A DNA stretch of 64,000 nt from Halohasta litorea (GTDB lineage: Archaea; Halobacteriota; Halobacteria; Halobacteriales; Haloferacaceae), in assembly GCF_024494645.1 (NCBI RefSeq), contig NZ_JANHDJ010000002.1:310001-374000 (forward strand), in the 5' to 3' direction. The stretch's first letter is position 1, and each line of letters opens with the position of its first letter. A program made the translations under genes and the position numbers. The notes under the pieces were generated by a model. It was not told where the DNA came from and ran no database searches. It saw only the letters and a program-made list of their open reading frames with translations. Of this stretch, positions 1-12,724 are shown piece by piece.

Positions 1-758
1 CACGGGTCACCGTCACAGAACACAGTGACAGGAAGCTCCAGTTCGTCGTGGAGTCGTTTGATGATCCGCCGGGTTGCGCGGGCTGGCTGGCCCTTGAGAT
101 GGACCACGAGGCAGTTGTACTCCTCGTCGAACCCGTTTTCGATGAGTCGGTCGCGCATCCCGCCGGTCTCCACACAGAGGACGAAATCGATGTCGTTGTC
201 CAGAAATTCGATGGTATCGGGGTTGTTCGGGATCTGGTAGCCACCCTCGCCGACGTCTTCCTGGCAGTGGATCTCGCGTTCTCCTCTGCGCGTTTGCTCG
301 CGGATCTCCAGCGGCCCCATCAGCGTCGCCCCCGATTCCTCGGGCCGCATATGGAAGTCCTCCCGGGTGACATCCGAGACGATTTCGAGGTCCTCGATCA
401 TCTGATTTGATTCATCCTGGTCCGAGAAATGGGCCTCGGTGTTGTCCCAGGATTCGGAGAGATAGTAGAGCTCTCGCAGCGTCGAGGAGCGGTCCTCTGC
501 CAACTGCTGGTCGAGGAACTCGATGGTGTACACCGCTTTTAAGAGCTTCCGCGCACCGCGGACCGAGTTCGCCGAGCGCGTCGACGTTCGGTCTCCATAA
601 ACCCAGACCCCCGAGTCCTTGTCGTACTCGATGTTGCTTTTCGTTCGCGTTGGCAGCGTCATCTCTGGGATCTGGCCGCCGGCGAACTGGTCGTAGAACT
701 CCTCGGCGAGGTCGATAAGCTGTTCTCGGGCTCGGGCTTCTTCGGTTCGTTTGCTCAT
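1..758 (-). CDS. top6A: DNA topoisomerase VI subunit A (partial, 3' end outside window)
   Basis: Catalytic cleavage/religation subunit of type IIB topoisomerase, homologous to Spo11; with subunit B it relaxes and decatenates DNA. About 252 N-terminal residues are visible, translated by hand from the ATG at 758; the family is usually near 365 residues, so the remainder lies left of position 1. The winged-helix CAP domain contains [10 protein letters not shown] with the catalytic tyrosine at about Tyr99 (second Tyr, by comparison with the Spo11 RDxxY motif). The Toprim part begins with [10 protein letters not shown] and reaches VFCDGDP at the window edge. The start lies 4 bases after the top6B stop, so the two are co-transcribed and probably translationally coupled. 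Confidence 0.95.
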   Translation of the reverse strand, partial: MSKRTEEARAREQLIDLAEEFYDQFAGGQIPEMTLPTRTKSNIEYDKDSGVWVYGDRTSTRSANSVRGARKLLKAVYTIEFLDQQLAEDRSSTLRELYYLSESWDNTEAHFSDQDESNQMIEDLEIVSDVTREDFHMRPEESGATLMGPLEIREQTRRGEREIHCQEDVGEGGYQIPNNPDTIEFLDNDIDFVLCVETGGMRDRLIENGFDEEYNCLVVHLKGQPARATRRIIKRLHDELELPVTVFCDGDP

Positions 759-762
759 TGTG

Positions 763-3183
763 TTAGGCGTTCAGGGTCAGTTTCTCGGCTTCGATCCCCT
801 CGACGGTGATATCGAAGTCGGCGTCGTCGCCGACGGTATAGGTCAGTTCGGCCTCCTCACCGGCCGACACCGACGGGGACCACTGGACGTACCACTCGCC
901 GTCGAGGTCGACGACGCTCCCCGCGCCGTTGAGGTCCTGTGGCTCGACGCTCACGATCTCGGTGATCTCGGGGCTCTCGCTTCTGTCGGAATAGTTTTCG
1001 ACTGTCAGGGTTACCGTTCCGTTCTTGATCTCGCGGTCAATACAGAGGTTGTTCATAATCTTGCCCATCGCGCCCTCGATGTTGGGCCGCGAGCGGCCCG
1101 TCACCTCGGCGACTTTGTCGGCCATCTCCGGCAGAATCCGGCTGAGAACGTCCTGTTTCTCCTGGCGCTTCTGGAGTGACCGCTGTTTGTTGAGATAGGA
1201 CTTGAGTTCGCGGGCGGCCTCCCGGATCGCCAGCTCGATCTCGTCTTCGATGGCCGGGATGTTCGCCAGGGCGTCCTTCGATTCGCTGGTGAAGGGGACG
1301 TTCGTGGAGGCGACGTGGATCATGATGACCGCCGGGCCGTTCGGAATCCCGCTGCCGCCGGGCTGGTCGAGCCGGTAGTTCCGCCAGCCGATCCCCTTGA
1401 CCACATCCGTAATGGCACACGCCCCCTGCTGGTAGACCAGCGGGACGCGGTTGGCGAAGCGCAGGAGGTCGACTTTCCCCTCCGATTGGAGTTCGCCGCC
1501 GTAGGCGATCCCCGCCTCGACGATGAAGGGGTCGCCGCCGTGGACGTCCGCGTCGCGCGTCGCCGCGGCGTAGAAGTCGGCGTCGTACTCCTTCCGGAGC
1601 CCGGCTTCGACGAGTTCCGAGGTGATCGGCGAGAGGCAGTCCGTGGGTGGTGCGAGGATATTGGTCTCCCGCATCGCCTCCAGGAGTTCGCTGGCCGTAT
1701 CGCGGCTGTCGGCGATCGCCCGCACCTTCGGGGCGTCGTCGGGGACCGTCCGCGAGATGTCCCACAGCGCCTCGATGATGTTTTCGCGGGCGGTCTCGCC
1801 GACGGTCACGTCGTCGTACTCGACGGTCGCGTCGGCGGCCTCCGCGACGAGCCTCGAAAGCTCGTCGTGGGTCAGTCGGAACTGGGTGCCGTCGCTGTTG
1901 GCGAGCCGCCGGGCGATGCGTTCGGCGAGCGCCTGAATCGTCGCATCGTCCTTCCGGGTGCTCGTGGCATCGTCGACCAGCGTGTAGATCGCCGGTGTAA
2001 GGTGGTCTCGACCGTCCTCGGCGTCCGGTTCGAAGGCGGTGAGTTCGGCCCAGACCGCCGCAACGGCGTTTTCTCTGACTGTCGATCCGAAGGTGCGGCC
2101 GAACTCCTCGGCGACGCTCTCGGCGACGTTGTCGACGATTTCGCGGAGTTCGAAGTGGGCCGTTCGCTCGCGGCTCGTCAGTACCGATTCGATCTCGCCC
2201 GCGAACGACTCGGTAGCCTCGGCACCCTTGTTCGAGACGGCCTCGGTGATCGCGGCGTCGATGTCGACGTTGAGACTAGGCGTCGGCCACGAGAGCTCCC
2301 GGCCGTAGTGGCGGTCGCGGAACGCATCCAGGACCTTCGTGGCGGTCTTTTTGCCGACGCGGGTGAACTCCTCCTGGAGGAACCCCGAGATAGAATACGA
2401 TTCGGTCGCCGCCAGCATCTTGAGCAAGGTCCCCAGTTCGACCCCGTGGGGGTGGGGGCGAATCTCGCTGGTTTCGGCGGGCAGTTGGTCGGTCCCCCGC
2501 TCGAATTTGAGCGGCTCGTCGAGACCGGGCTCCCGGAGTTCGATCCGGGCGTGGGGGTTGACGACCGCGGTGTGTTTGATGTAGTCGTGGAGCTGCTGGC
2601 GGGCCCGCATGTTGGCCTCCATCTCCAGTTCGATCCGCGTGCCGTGGGTCCGGTCCCAGGTGGTGGTTTCGGACTTCCGGATCTCCGGCTCGTTGGTGTC
2701 GGTGTCGATGATCAGCTCGAAGTACTCGGCCCGATCGGCCTCCTGGGTTCGGCTCGTGATCTTGGCGGGCTTGCCGCTTGTGAGCTGCGAGTAGAGGACA
2801 GCTGCCGAGATTCCGATCCCCTGCTGGCCGCGACTCTGCTCGCGGGCGTGGAATCGTGACCCGTACAGCAGTTTCCCGAAGACCTTGGGGAGCTGTTCTT
2901 TCGTGATGCCCGGCCCGTTGTCCTCGATAACCAGTTTGTAGTAGTCACCGGCCTCGGCGATCTCGACGTAGATGTCGGGTCGGAACCCGGCCTCCTCGGT
3001 GGCGTCGAGGGCGTTGTCGACGGCCTCTTTGACCGCGGTGACCAGCCCGCGGGCTCCCGAGTCGAAGCCGAGCATATGCTTGTTCTTCTCGAAGAACTCG
3101 GCGATGGAGATCTCTCGCTGGCCTTTTGCCAGCTCTTCGGCGATCCCCTCGTCGGCACCGAGTTCCGCCTGGAATGACGTCAT
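763..3183 (-). CDS. top6B: DNA topoisomerase VI subunit B
   Basis: ATPase subunit of topoisomerase VI (806 residues). The N-terminal GHKL ATPase domain shows the Bergerat motifs EAVDNALDA (N box), IEDNGPGI (G1) and the [16 protein letters not shown] lid/G2 motif; the H2TH and transducer domains follow, and a C-terminal Ig-like extension typical of haloarchaeal and methanosarcinal proteins ends in a run rich in beta-strand residues. An in-frame ATG at 3195 would add four residues, but the TATA-like element centred near 3214 places transcription start near 3187, downstream of that codon, so 3183 is preferred. First gene of top6B-top6A and divergent from gyrB-gyrA. Confidence 0.96.
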   Translation of the reverse strand: MTSFQAELGADEGIAEELAKGQREISIAEFFEKNKHMLGFDSGARGLVTAVKEAVDNALDATEEAGFRPDIYVEIAEAGDYYKLVIEDNGPGITKEQLPKVFGKLLYGSRFHAREQSRGQQGIGISAAVLYSQLTSGKPAKITSRTQEADRAEYFELIIDTDTNEPEIRKSETTTWDRTHGTRIELEMEANMRARQQLHDYIKHTAVVNPHARIELREPGLDEPLKFERGTDQLPAETSEIRPHPHGVELGTLLKMLAATESYSISGFLQEEFTRVGKKTATKVLDAFRDRHYGRELSWPTPSLNVDIDAAITEAVSNKGAEATESFAGEIESVLTSRERTAHFELREIVDNVAESVAEEFGRTFGSTVRENAVAAVWAELTAFEPDAEDGRDHLTPAIYTLVDDATSTRKDDATIQALAERIARRLANSDGTQFRLTHDELSRLVAEAADATVEYDDVTVGETARENIIEALWDISRTVPDDAPKVRAIADSRDTASELLEAMRETNILAPPTDCLSPITSELVEAGLRKEYDADFYAAATRDADVHGGDPFIVEAGIAYGGELQSEGKVDLLRFANRVPLVYQQGACAITDVVKGIGWRNYRLDQPGGSGIPNGPAVIMIHVASTNVPFTSESKDALANIPAIEDEIELAIREAARELKSYLNKQRSLQKRQEKQDVLSRILPEMADKVAEVTGRSRPNIEGAMGKIMNNLCIDREIKNGTVTLTVENYSDRSESPEITEIVSVEPQDLNGAGSVVDLDGEWYVQWSPSVSAGEEAELTYTVGDDADFDITVEGIEAEKLTLNA

Positions 3184-3208
3184 TCTATACCTCATCGTTT
3201 CCGCGGAG

Positions 3209-3219
3209 CTATTAAAACC
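3209..3219 (-). promoter_or_regulatory. TATA-like element of top6B
   Basis: On the minus strand this reads GGTTTTAATAG, centred about 31 bases before the ATG at 3183, which fits an almost leaderless haloarchaeal transcript. Confidence 0.5.
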
Positions 3220-3267
3220 TGTTCGGCATGGCAACACGAAACCGGCCGACACCGAAGCGACATCCCG

Positions 3268-3286
3268 GTCTCGCAGATCGCGAGAC
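3268..3286. promoter_or_regulatory. Perfect inverted repeat between topoisomerase VI and gyrase operons
   Basis: GTCTCGC, five bases (AGATC), then GCGAGAC: a perfect 7-bp inverted repeat in the middle of the 205-base gap between the divergent top6BA and gyrBA starts. It lies outside both core promoters, so an operator for a dimeric regulator acting on both operons is possible; this role is inferred. Confidence 0.4.
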
Positions 3287-3295
3287 GGACTGTGA

Positions 3296-5305
<2,010 letters not shown>

Positions 5306-5309
5306 ATCT

Positions 5310-7823
5310 ATGAGCGCAGATTTACCAGAAGAGCCGGATATTGACGCCGCACGCATCGAAACCGCCCGGATCGAAGACGAGATGGAGCAGTCGTATATCG
5401 ACTACGCCATGTCGGTCATCGCCGGCCGTGCACTGCCTGACGTCCGTGACGGACTCAAACCGGTCCACCGCCGCATCCTGTATGCCATGCACGAGGCGGG
5501 CGTCTCCTCGGGGTCGGCCCACCGGAAGAGCTCCTCGATCGTCGGCGAGACGATGGGTGACTACCACCCTCACGGCGACAGCGCGATCTACGACACGCTG
5601 GCCCGGATGGCCCAGGACTTCTCGATGCGCTATCCGCTCGTGGATGGCCAGGGGAACTTCGGTTCGGTCGACGGCGATCCACCGGCGGCCATGCGGTACA
5701 CGGAGGCCCGGATGGCCCCGATGGCCGAGGAGTTGCTCGACGATCTCGACAAGGATACCGTCGACTTCGTGCCGAACTACGACGACCGCCTCGAAGAGCC
5801 CGATGTCCTCCCGTCGGCATTTCCCAACCTCTTGGTCAACGGATCGTCAGGTATCGCCGTCGGGATGTCGACCAACATCCCACCCCATAATCTCGGCGAG
5901 GTAATCGACGCCACCGTTCACCTGATCAACAACCCTGAGGCCACCGTCGAGGACTTGATGGATCACGTCAAGGGCCCCGACTTCCCGACCGGCGCGAACA
6001 TCGTCGGCCGGGCCGGGATTCACAGCGCCTACAAGACGGGCCGCGGTCGCGTCCGAATCCGCGCCGAGTTTGAGACCTTCGAGGAGGAGGGGCGGATCGT
6101 CATCAACGAACTCCCGTTCCAGGAGAACAAATCCAGACTCGTCGAACGCATCGCCGACGATGTCAACGAGGGGAAACTGGAGGGCATCCGCGACCTCCGC
6201 GACGAGTCCGACCGCGACGGGATGCGTATCGTCATCGAACTCAAGCGGGATGCGATGGTCGATGTGGTCAAAAACCAGTTGTTGGAGAGCCATCTCGAAC
6301 GCACCTTCGGCGTTATCAACCTCGCGTTAGTTGACGGCTCGCCGCAGGTCCTGACGCTCAGAGAGACCATCCAGCACTACCTCGATCACCGCCGCGATGT
6401 CGTCCGGCGGCGCTCGGAGTTCGAACTCGACGAGGCCGAGGATCGCGCCCACATCCTGAAGGGCCGACTCACCGCGCTCAACAACGTCGACGCGGTCGTC
6501 GAGACGATCCAGGATGCCGAGGACCGCGACGAAGCGAAAGACGCCCTCCGCGAACAGTTCGACTTTTCGGAGCCGCAGGTCGAGCACATCGTCGCCATGC
6601 AGCTGGGCTCGCTGACCTCGATGGAGGCCCAGGAGATCGAAGACGAGTACGAAGAGGTCCAAGCCAGAATCGAGCGCCTGACCGAAATCCTCGAAAACGA
6701 ATCCGAACTGTTGGGCGTCATCGAGGACGAACTCCTCGCAATCAAAGCCGAGTACGACGACGACCGCCGGACCTCGATCATCGAGGATACCGGCACCGTC
6801 GCCCACGAGGACCTGATCCCCGAAGAGGACAGCGTGGTCGTCATGTCCGAGGACGACTACATCAAGCGGATGCCGCTGTCGACCTTCAGTGCCCAAAACC
6901 GCGGCGGCAAGGGGATCATCGGCACCGATCTCAAGGAAGGCGACGGGGTCTCCTCGGTGTTCGTCGCCAACACCCACGACTATCTGCTCTGCTTTACGAA
7001 TCAGGGCCAGATCTACACTTTGCGTGGGTTCCAGATCCCCGAGATGTCCCGGACCGCTCGCGGCAAGTCAGCGGTCAATCTGTTGGATCTGGACAGCGGC
7101 GAGGAGTTAACCGCGGTCGTCAACATGGACGACATCGAAACCGAGGAGATCGACGGCGACCGGTATCTGACGATGGTGACACGGGACGGCTACATCAAGC
7201 GCACCTCGGTCGACGAGTTCCAAAACATCATGTCGACCGGGATTCGCGCCGTTCGACTCGAAGACGGCGACAAACTGGTTGATGTCGAGGTCACCGATGG
7301 CGATCGAACGCTGGTCGTCGCCACCGCAGGCGGCATGACGATCCGGTTCGACGAAGCCGACGTCCGACCGATGGGCCGGAGCGCCCGTGGGGTTCGCGGC
7401 GTCGACCTCCAGGACAACGATACGGTCGCTGGCGTCGCGGGCGTCGACACCGACCGCCACAGTTGGGTACTGACCGTCACCGAGAACGGCTACGGCAAGC
7501 GCTCGGATATCGACGAGTACCGCATCCAATCGCGCAACGGCAAAGGGCTGATCGATATCAAGACGAACGACCGCAACGGCGAGGTCTGTGCGATGGAGAC
7601 CGTCGGACCGGGCGATCACCTGATCGTGATGAGCAAATCCGGCCAGATCATGCGCACCCCCGTCGAGGGGATCTCGATCGTCGGCCGCAACACGATGGGC
7701 GTGATCGTGATGGAGCTCGAAAGCGGCGACCGGGTCGCCTGTCTCGATGTCATCCCACGAGAGAAAGTCACCGACGCCTCCGAGGAGGGTGTCGATCTCT
7801 CGGCGTCGCCCGAAGACGAGTAG
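5310..7823 (+). CDS. gyrA: DNA gyrase subunit A
   Basis: Breakage-reunion subunit of gyrase (837 residues). The N-terminal winged-helix domain has the quinolone-region motif [12 protein letters not shown], with Ser91 at the position of E. coli Ser83, and the catalytic Tyr130 in [11 protein letters not shown] long coiled coil (about residues 370-480) leads to the six-bladed C-terminal DNA-wrapping beta-propeller, whose GyrA box appears as QNRGGKG, supporting true gyrase rather than a topoisomerase IV-like role. Start set at [10 protein letters not shown], four bases after the gyrB stop; the ORF extending further upstream overlaps gyrB. The stop abuts the stop of the convergent regulator gene with no gap. 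Confidence 0.97.
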   Translation: MSADLPEEPDIDAARIETARIEDEMEQSYIDYAMSVIAGRALPDVRDGLKPVHRRILYAMHEAGVSSGSAHRKSSSIVGETMGDYHPHGDSAIYDTLARMAQDFSMRYPLVDGQGNFGSVDGDPPAAMRYTEARMAPMAEELLDDLDKDTVDFVPNYDDRLEEPDVLPSAFPNLLVNGSSGIAVGMSTNIPPHNLGEVIDATVHLINNPEATVEDLMDHVKGPDFPTGANIVGRAGIHSAYKTGRGRVRIRAEFETFEEEGRIVINELPFQENKSRLVERIADDVNEGKLEGIRDLRDESDRDGMRIVIELKRDAMVDVVKNQLLESHLERTFGVINLALVDGSPQVLTLRETIQHYLDHRRDVVRRRSEFELDEAEDRAHILKGRLTALNNVDAVVETIQDAEDRDEAKDALREQFDFSEPQVEHIVAMQLGSLTSMEAQEIEDEYEEVQARIERLTEILENESELLGVIEDELLAIKAEYDDDRRTSIIEDTGTVAHEDLIPEEDSVVVMSEDDYIKRMPLSTFSAQNRGGKGIIGTDLKEGDGVSSVFVANTHDYLLCFTNQGQIYTLRGFQIPEMSRTARGKSAVNLLDLDSGEELTAVVNMDDIETEEIDGDRYLTMVTRDGYIKRTSVDEFQNIMSTGIRAVRLEDGDKLVDVEVTDGDRTLVVATAGGMTIRFDEADVRPMGRSARGVRGVDLQDNDTVAGVAGVDTDRHSWVLTVTENGYGKRSDIDEYRIQSRNGKGLIDIKTNDRNGEVCAMETVGPGDHLIVMSKSGQIMRTPVEGISIVGRNTMGVIVMELESGDRVACLDVIPREKVTDASEEGVDLSASPEDE

Positions 7824-8444
7824 TTACGAACGGTCGACCCGGATGAGTTCGTCGGCTCCAGCGGCGAAGTCGACCGCATCCGGGCCGAAGGAATCGGCGT
7901 ACCGAACGAGGAGTGTCAGCACGGTTTCGGGCTGTTCGACGACGTAGTTTTCGGAGCGGTCCAGGAGACCAACGTCTTCCAACTCACCGGCGTAGTTGCT
8001 CACCGTTGCCCGCGAGACCGACAGCCGGTCGGCGAGGGCGCTCCCGGTTTCGGCGGGCGATTCGAGCAATTCGATCACCATCCGCCGGGGCGTTTCGCGT
8101 CGGAGATAGCCGAGGGCGGTCCGTTCGAACGCCGAAAACTGCCCGGCCGGGAAGAAGCGTCGATACTCGCCGTCACGGCGGGACTCGACGGCCCCCGCAT
8201 CGGTGAGCGATCGGAGGTGGTGTTGGGTCTCACCCGTTCCGAGTTTGAGGTCGTCCCGGAGCTTCGAGAAGTGTGCGCCGGGCGTGGTCGACAGATAGCC
8301 CCGAATCGCATCCGGGACGTCACTCCGGGAATCGGATGTCTCGCCCTCGGCACCGCTGGCGATCCCGACGAACGATGTCGACGCGCCGAGGGCGGCGAAC
8401 CGTCGAAGCGTCGTCCGTTTCCGTTCGTCGACTGGCTCTCCCAT
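7824..8444 (-). CDS. Double winged-helix transcriptional regulator
   Basis: 206-residue protein with two predicted winged-helix domains. The first (about 45-105) resembles haloarchaeal IclR/ArsR-like modules with HFSKLRDDLKLGTGETQHHLRSL as recognition region; the second (about 125-185) has the ArsR-like helix SALADRLSVSRATVSNYAGEL. The N terminus has a short RRFAALGASTSFVGIASG stretch, which could be a weak membrane anchor or a non-cleaved signal. A TATA-like GTACTTTTAACC on the minus strand (8469-8480) lies about 30 bases before the ATG. Target genes cannot be inferred; it is convergent with gyrA and not in an operon with it. Confidence 0.8.
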   Translation of the reverse strand: MGEPVDERKRTTLRRFAALGASTSFVGIASGAEGETSDSRSDVPDAIRGYLSTTPGAHFSKLRDDLKLGTGETQHHLRSLTDAGAVESRRDGEYRRFFPAGQFSAFERTALGYLRRETPRRMVIELLESPAETGSALADRLSVSRATVSNYAGELEDVGLLDRSENYVVEQPETVLTLLVRYADSFGPDAVDFAAGADELIRVDRS

Positions 8445-8593
8445 CTACGACTCCGTAGGGGAGATATCGGTTAAAAGTACTTCGACCCTAATTCGTCGTA
8501 TCGCGGAGTTAGGGACTGTTTACTGGCCGTATTTGTCCGGATTGGGGTCGGCTGTATGTCGACTGTAGCCGGATACAGATGCGTACGTACCAG

Positions 8594-9763
8594 CTACCGT
8601 TCGGTCTCGGTCTCGCGTTCGAGGCCGCCGTCGGGCGAGGTCTCGGATTCGGTGAGTGCCTCCTCGTCGATCTCTTCGTCGGCCTCGTCGATCACTTCGT
8701 CGGGGCTTTTGATCCCCGACTCGCCGGTTTTGACCTGTTCGGCCTCCTGTTCGAGCTGCTCGATGTCCATCTCGGCGGCCTGGTCGATCTCGCCGAGGAT
8801 CTCGTCGATATCGTCGAGCCCGAGCATCTTTCGGGTGTCGTCGTCGAACTCCTTGCCTTCGAGGCCCTCGGACTCCTGGATGTCGCTGCCGGTGAGCTGT
8901 TTGCCGTACCGACCCACAAGCGAGGTGAGCTCCTGGGGCAGGATGAACGTCGAGGACTCGCCCTGGCCGATGCGTTCGAGGCTCTCCATCCCGCGTTCGA
9001 TGATCGCGCGCTCGCCCATCGCCTCGGCGGATTTCGCCCGGAGGACCGTCGAGATCGCATCACCCTGTGCTTCGAGGATCTGGCTCTGTTTTTCACCCTG
9101 TGCGCGGATGATGTCGCTCTGTTTGTCACCCTCGGCGGTCTCGACCGCAGAGCGGCGTTCACCCTGTGCTTCGAGGATCATCGCCCGGCGGCGGCGCTCG
9201 GCGGAGGTCTGCTGCTCCATGGCCTGCTGGACCTCCTTCGAAGGGTTGACCTCGCGGACCTCGACGCTCTCGACGCGAATACCCCACTCGTCGGTGGGCT
9301 CGTCGAGTTCGGTCCGGATCTTCGCGTTGATCTCCTGGCGCTTGTTGAGCGTGTCGTCGAGCTCCATATCACCGAGGACCGCACGCAAGGTGGTCTGGGC
9401 GAGGTTCGAGACGGCCTTCTTGTAGTCGTCGACCTCCAGGAAGGCTTTCTTGGCGTCCATCACCTTGATGTAGACGACGGCATCGGCCGTGACGGGGGAG
9501 TTGTCGCGGGTGATCGCCTCCTGGCGCGGCACGTCAAGGGTCTGGGTCCGCATATCGAACGGGTAGGTCCGGGAGACAAAGGGCGGGATAATGTTGAACC
9601 CCGGCTCCAGGAGCTTCCGGTACTCGCCGAAGACGGTCAGCGCCTCCTTCTCGTAGGCGTCGACGATCTCGACGGTCTGCCAGATGACGACGACGGCGAC
9701 GAACAGAAACAGGAGGCCGACTGCGGTGAACGTCAGCGCCCCCTGCAGTACGAGTGATTCCAT
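8594..9763 (-). CDS. SPFH/band 7 (stomatin-prohibitin) membrane protein
   Basis: 389-residue SPFH-domain protein. One N-terminal transmembrane helix (about 10-30) is followed by the band 7 domain (about 35-200; GEYRKLLEPGFNIIPPFV, YPFDMRTQTLDVP), a long coiled coil rich in AEGDKQSDI/AQGEKQSQI-type repeats (about 185-250), and a very acidic C-terminal tail (about 300-389). Stomatin-like proteins form membrane scaffolds and often sit beside NfeD proteins, which is the arrangement here: NfeD is 92 bases upstream on the same strand. Probably involved in membrane organisation or proteostasis; no protease domain is present in the protein. Confidence 0.9.
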   Translation of the reverse strand: MESLVLQGALTFTAVGLLFLFVAVVVIWQTVEIVDAYEKEALTVFGEYRKLLEPGFNIIPPFVSRTYPFDMRTQTLDVPRQEAITRDNSPVTADAVVYIKVMDAKKAFLEVDDYKKAVSNLAQTTLRAVLGDMELDDTLNKRQEINAKIRTELDEPTDEWGIRVESVEVREVNPSKEVQQAMEQQTSAERRRRAMILEAQGERRSAVETAEGDKQSDIIRAQGEKQSQILEAQGDAISTVLRAKSAEAMGERAIIERGMESLERIGQGESSTFILPQELTSLVGRYGKQLTGSDIQESEGLEGKEFDDDTRKMLGLDDIDEILGEIDQAAEMDIEQLEQEAEQVKTGESGIKSPDEVIDEADEEIDEEALTESETSPDGGLERETETER

Positions 9764-9855
9764 ACCGGTTTTTGGGCTGACAGGCTCATAAGGGTTGTCT
9801 TCATTAATATATTCACACAGATTTGAAGCAGTAGAAACGCGGTTGGGACGGCCAG

Positions 9856-10491
9856 CTATCGCTCGAACTCGGGGTCTTTCTCGGGGTTTTCGGTGCGCTT
9901 CTCGATGAACTCGGAGGCTGCTGTCTCGTCCTGTTCGGGCGGGTCGGACGGCGCGTTGTCATCGGTCCGCCCGGCGGCCAGCTGGCGGTCGATGTCGTCT
10001 TCGATGATCGACAGTGCCTCGACGGTGACGACGTTGCCGCCGCCGGGGTCGACGACCATCACGTCGGTTCCTTCAGGAATCTCGTTGTCCATCGATCGGG
10101 CCGAGTAGTAAGGGTTGAAGCCGCCACCCTGAAGCTTGACCTCGCCGCCGGAGGGGGTGACACGCTCGGTGACGCGGCCGGTTTTCCCCTGGAGGGCGTC
10201 GGAATCACTGGTCTGTTGTTGGCCCTTTCCGCCGTAGAAGTCGAACTCGTGGTAGAGGTAGAACGCGATCGAGCCGAACAGTAAGACCAGAAACCCGAGG
10301 ATAAAGGGGTTGAGCGCGATGATCGGGCTGAAAAGCAGACCGACGAGCCCGGCCCCGAGCAGTCCGATACCGACGACGATGAAGTTCGCGCCGGGCGCGA
10401 GAGCCTCGACCAGCGAGATGAGGAGCCCGGCGGTCACGAGCACCAGCGGCAACGTCTCCGGGCTCACGAGATCGACCTGCAACAGGAGCAT
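9856..10491 (-). CDS. NfeD family membrane protein
   Basis: 211 residues with three to four hydrophobic segments in the N-terminal half (LPLVLVTAGLLISLVEA, ANFIVVGIGLLGAGLVGL, FILGFLVLLFGSIAFYLY) followed by an OB-fold-like soluble domain (about 95-165; GKTGRVTERVTPSGGEVKLQGG, GTDVMVVDPGGGNVVTVE) and an acidic tail. This is the short NfeD form that pairs with SPFH proteins; the downstream gene encodes one. Lies 55 bases after a small membrane protein and in the same direction as pyk. Confidence 0.9.
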   Translation of the reverse strand: MLLLQVDLVSPETLPLVLVTAGLLISLVEALAPGANFIVVGIGLLGAGLVGLLFSPIIALNPFILGFLVLLFGSIAFYLYHEFDFYGGKGQQQTSDSDALQGKTGRVTERVTPSGGEVKLQGGGFNPYYSARSMDNEIPEGTDVMVVDPGGGNVVTVEALSIIEDDIDRQLAAGRTDDNAPSDPPEQDETAASEFIEKRTENPEKDPEFER

Positions 10492-10546
10492 ACACCCCCT
10501 ACGTGTTCGATCTGTTTAACGCTTGCATCGCTGGCGGCGGCGACCG

Positions 10547-10744
10547 TCACAACAGGCCGGTGAGGATGATCCCGACGGTCAACGCGACTCCGAGACCGAC
10601 GAAGACGGCGTGTTCAAACGTGATCGACTCGGGTTCGATCGGGTCGGGCTCCGGCGGGTCGGGTTCGGCCTCCGGGCCGACCTCGTCGACGCTGAAGCGC
10701 CACTGGCTTTCTTCGGGGTCGGATTCGGCTGGACCCTGAGTCAT
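10547..10744 (-). CDS. Small acidic single-TM protein
   Basis: 65 residues beginning MTQGPAESDPEESQ, with an acidic proline-rich N-terminal half (EPDPPEPDPIEPES) and one C-terminal transmembrane helix (HAVFVGLGVALTVGIILTGLL). An upstream in-frame ATG at 10768 would overlap the end of pyk by sequence context, so 10744, thirty bases after the pyk stop, is preferred. Similar tail-anchored small proteins are common in haloarchaea; function unknown. Its position in the pyk-NfeD-SPFH run suggests co-transcription. Confidence 0.75.
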   Translation of the reverse strand: MTQGPAESDPEESQWRFSVDEVGPEAEPDPPEPDPIEPESITFEHAVFVGLGVALTVGIILTGLL

Positions 10745-10774
10745 ACAGAAGGGAGGGTCGCCGAACACATAGGC

Positions 10775-12529
10775 CTACCGTCTGGGGGTTCGGAGAACGT
10801 TGCCATCGAAGACGACGCCGCGTTCGGCGTCGATGCTGAGCGTCGCCCCGTCGTCGATCTCTTCAGGAATTACCGCGCCGCTGAGCATCGGAAACCCGAG
10901 TTCGCGGGCGATGACCGCGGGATAGCCGGTCATTCCCTCACGGGCATCAACGATGCCACCGATTTTCTCCATGTCGCCAGTGAACTCGCCGTCGAAGTCG
11001 GGCGACAGCGCGAGGATCGCTCCCTCGGGAACCTCGGAGAGATCGCCGTCATCGAGCCGAACGAGCGGTCCGGCGACACGGCCGCCGACGATCTGTTTTC
11101 CGCTGGCGATCTGTTCGGCGGCGACGTGGACCTTCAGCATATTCGTCGTCTGTGTCTGTTCGAGACTCGATACCATCCCGGAGAGTGCGACCACGGTATC
11201 GCCGCTTTCGGCGACGTTGGTGTCGAGTGCCGACTGGACGCTGCCTTCGAGAACCGTCTCGACGTTGTCCTGGTACTCGAAGTAGCGCGGGATCACACCC
11301 CAGACGACAGCGAGCTGTCGGCGAACCCGGTCGTTGGGCGTCGTGGCGACGATCGGCACCTGTGGGCGGAACTTTGCTGTTTTTCGGGCGGTGTAGCCGG
11401 ACTCGCTGGCGGCGACCACCGCGGAGGCACCGATATCGCGGGCGAGATAGCGCGCCGACCGCGCCAGCGCCTCGGTTCTCGACTGGTCTTTAGCCGCCGG
11501 AACGCGCTGTTCGATGCTCTCGGCGTACTCGTCGGTTTCTTCGACCCCTTCGACGATGTTGGCCATCGTCTCGACGACTCGGACCGGGTGGTCGCCGATG
11601 GCGGTCTCGCCCGACAGCATTACCGCGTCGGTGCCGTCCAGGACGGCGTTGGCCACGTCGGAGGCTTCCGCGCGCGTCGGTCGGCGGGTGTGGATCATCG
11701 AGTCGAGCATCTCGGTCGCCGTAATCACGGGCACCCCGGCGTCGACACACTTCTTGATGATCCGTTTCTGGACGATCGGCACGTCTTCGAGCGGACACTC
11801 GACGCCGAGATCGCCGCGGGCGACCATGACGCCGTCGGCGGCGCTGATGATCTCGTCGAGGTTCTCGACCGCGCCAGCGCGCTCGATCTTCGCAATGACG
11901 GGGATGTCCGGGTCGCCGAACTCCTCGAGTTTGTCGATGATCTTGTAGACGTCCTCGCCGTCGCGGACGAAGGAAGCCGCGACGAAGTCCGCCCGCTTGT
12001 CGGCCGCAAGCTGGAGTTCCTTCTCGTCGCCCTCGGTAATGAGTTCGATATCGAGGTCGACGCCGGGGATGTTGACGCCCTTGCGGCTCTGGAGCTTGCC
12101 GCCGGAGATGATCTCGGCGACGACCTCCTCGCCGTCGACGCCGACGACGCGGGCCTCGATTCGGCCGTCGTCCAGGAGGATCGTGTCGCCGGGTTCGCAC
12201 TCGGTGATCGAGACGGTGAGGCCGACGAACTCCGGCGTCGAGGTGTCGCCTTCGGCGAAGACGACTTCCGAGCCGGTTTCGAGCATCACCGGCGAGTCGA
12301 TTTCGGCGGTTCGGACCTCGGGCCCTTTGAGGTCGACCATGACCGCCAGCGGCTCGGTCAGTTCCTCGTCGATATCACGGATACGGTCGATCACGGTGCG
12401 GCGATGGTCGGTCGAGCCGTGGCTCGCGTTGAGACGAGCCACAGACATCCCGGCGTCGGCGAGCGACCGAATTGTCTCCCGGTCGCTCGATGCGGGACCA
12501 AGCGTACAGACGATCTTCGCGTTTCTCAT
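10775..12529 (-). CDS. pyk: Pyruvate kinase with C-terminal mobile domain
   Basis: Final glycolytic step, PEP + ADP to pyruvate + ATP, 584 residues. The barrel starts RNAKIVCTLGPAS; the active site includes MVDLKGPEVRT and IPVIAKIERAGAVENLDEI with the catalytic Lys, and VMVARGDLGVE. The C-terminal extension (about 480-584) is the PEP-utilising mobile domain also seen in Bacillus-type enzymes; at the position of its phosphohistidine the sequence reads GMTGYPAVIAREL, so the usual Ser-His is Gly-Tyr and the domain should not be phosphorylated. A TATA element (12551-12560) is 26 bases before the ATG. Confidence 0.96.
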   Translation of the reverse strand: MRNAKIVCTLGPASSDRETIRSLADAGMSVARLNASHGSTDHRRTVIDRIRDIDEELTEPLAVMVDLKGPEVRTAEIDSPVMLETGSEVVFAEGDTSTPEFVGLTVSITECEPGDTILLDDGRIEARVVGVDGEEVVAEIISGGKLQSRKGVNIPGVDLDIELITEGDEKELQLAADKRADFVAASFVRDGEDVYKIIDKLEEFGDPDIPVIAKIERAGAVENLDEIISAADGVMVARGDLGVECPLEDVPIVQKRIIKKCVDAGVPVITATEMLDSMIHTRRPTRAEASDVANAVLDGTDAVMLSGETAIGDHPVRVVETMANIVEGVEETDEYAESIEQRVPAAKDQSRTEALARSARYLARDIGASAVVAASESGYTARKTAKFRPQVPIVATTPNDRVRRQLAVVWGVIPRYFEYQDNVETVLEGSVQSALDTNVAESGDTVVALSGMVSSLEQTQTTNMLKVHVAAEQIASGKQIVGGRVAGPLVRLDDGDLSEVPEGAILALSPDFDGEFTGDMEKIGGIVDAREGMTGYPAVIARELGFPMLSGAVIPEEIDDGATLSIDAERGVVFDGNVLRTPRR

Positions 12530-12550
12530 GTCCGGAGATTCGCCAGACGA

Positions 12551-12560
12551 GTTAAAAAAG
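12551..12560 (-). promoter_or_regulatory. TATA-like element of pyk
   Basis: Minus-strand CTTTTTTAAC centred 26 bases before the pyk ATG, predicting a leaderless mRNA. Confidence 0.55.
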
Positions 12561-12724
12561 CCCCACGATACGGCTCATTCCTAACCAGATTTTGTATGTA
12601 TTTATAATTAAGAGTCGGGGCGGCTGTCGCACCGGGCTCCGTCGCTGGATCGCGGTGTCGGCTCGACCAGCGAGACCGACGCCGAACAGACCAGATTTTT
12701 CACCGGCTCGCGGGTAGGTAGGCC

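Noticed and set aside
1-758. Truncated topoisomerase VI subunit A
   Set aside because: The frame is open up to base 1, so the missing part is a window-edge effect.
10523-12607. 694-codon plus-strand frame
   Set aside because: Antisense to pyruvate kinase and its downstream genes, which are well supported; same shadow effect. Similar shadows over top6B, gyrB and purF were rejected likewise.
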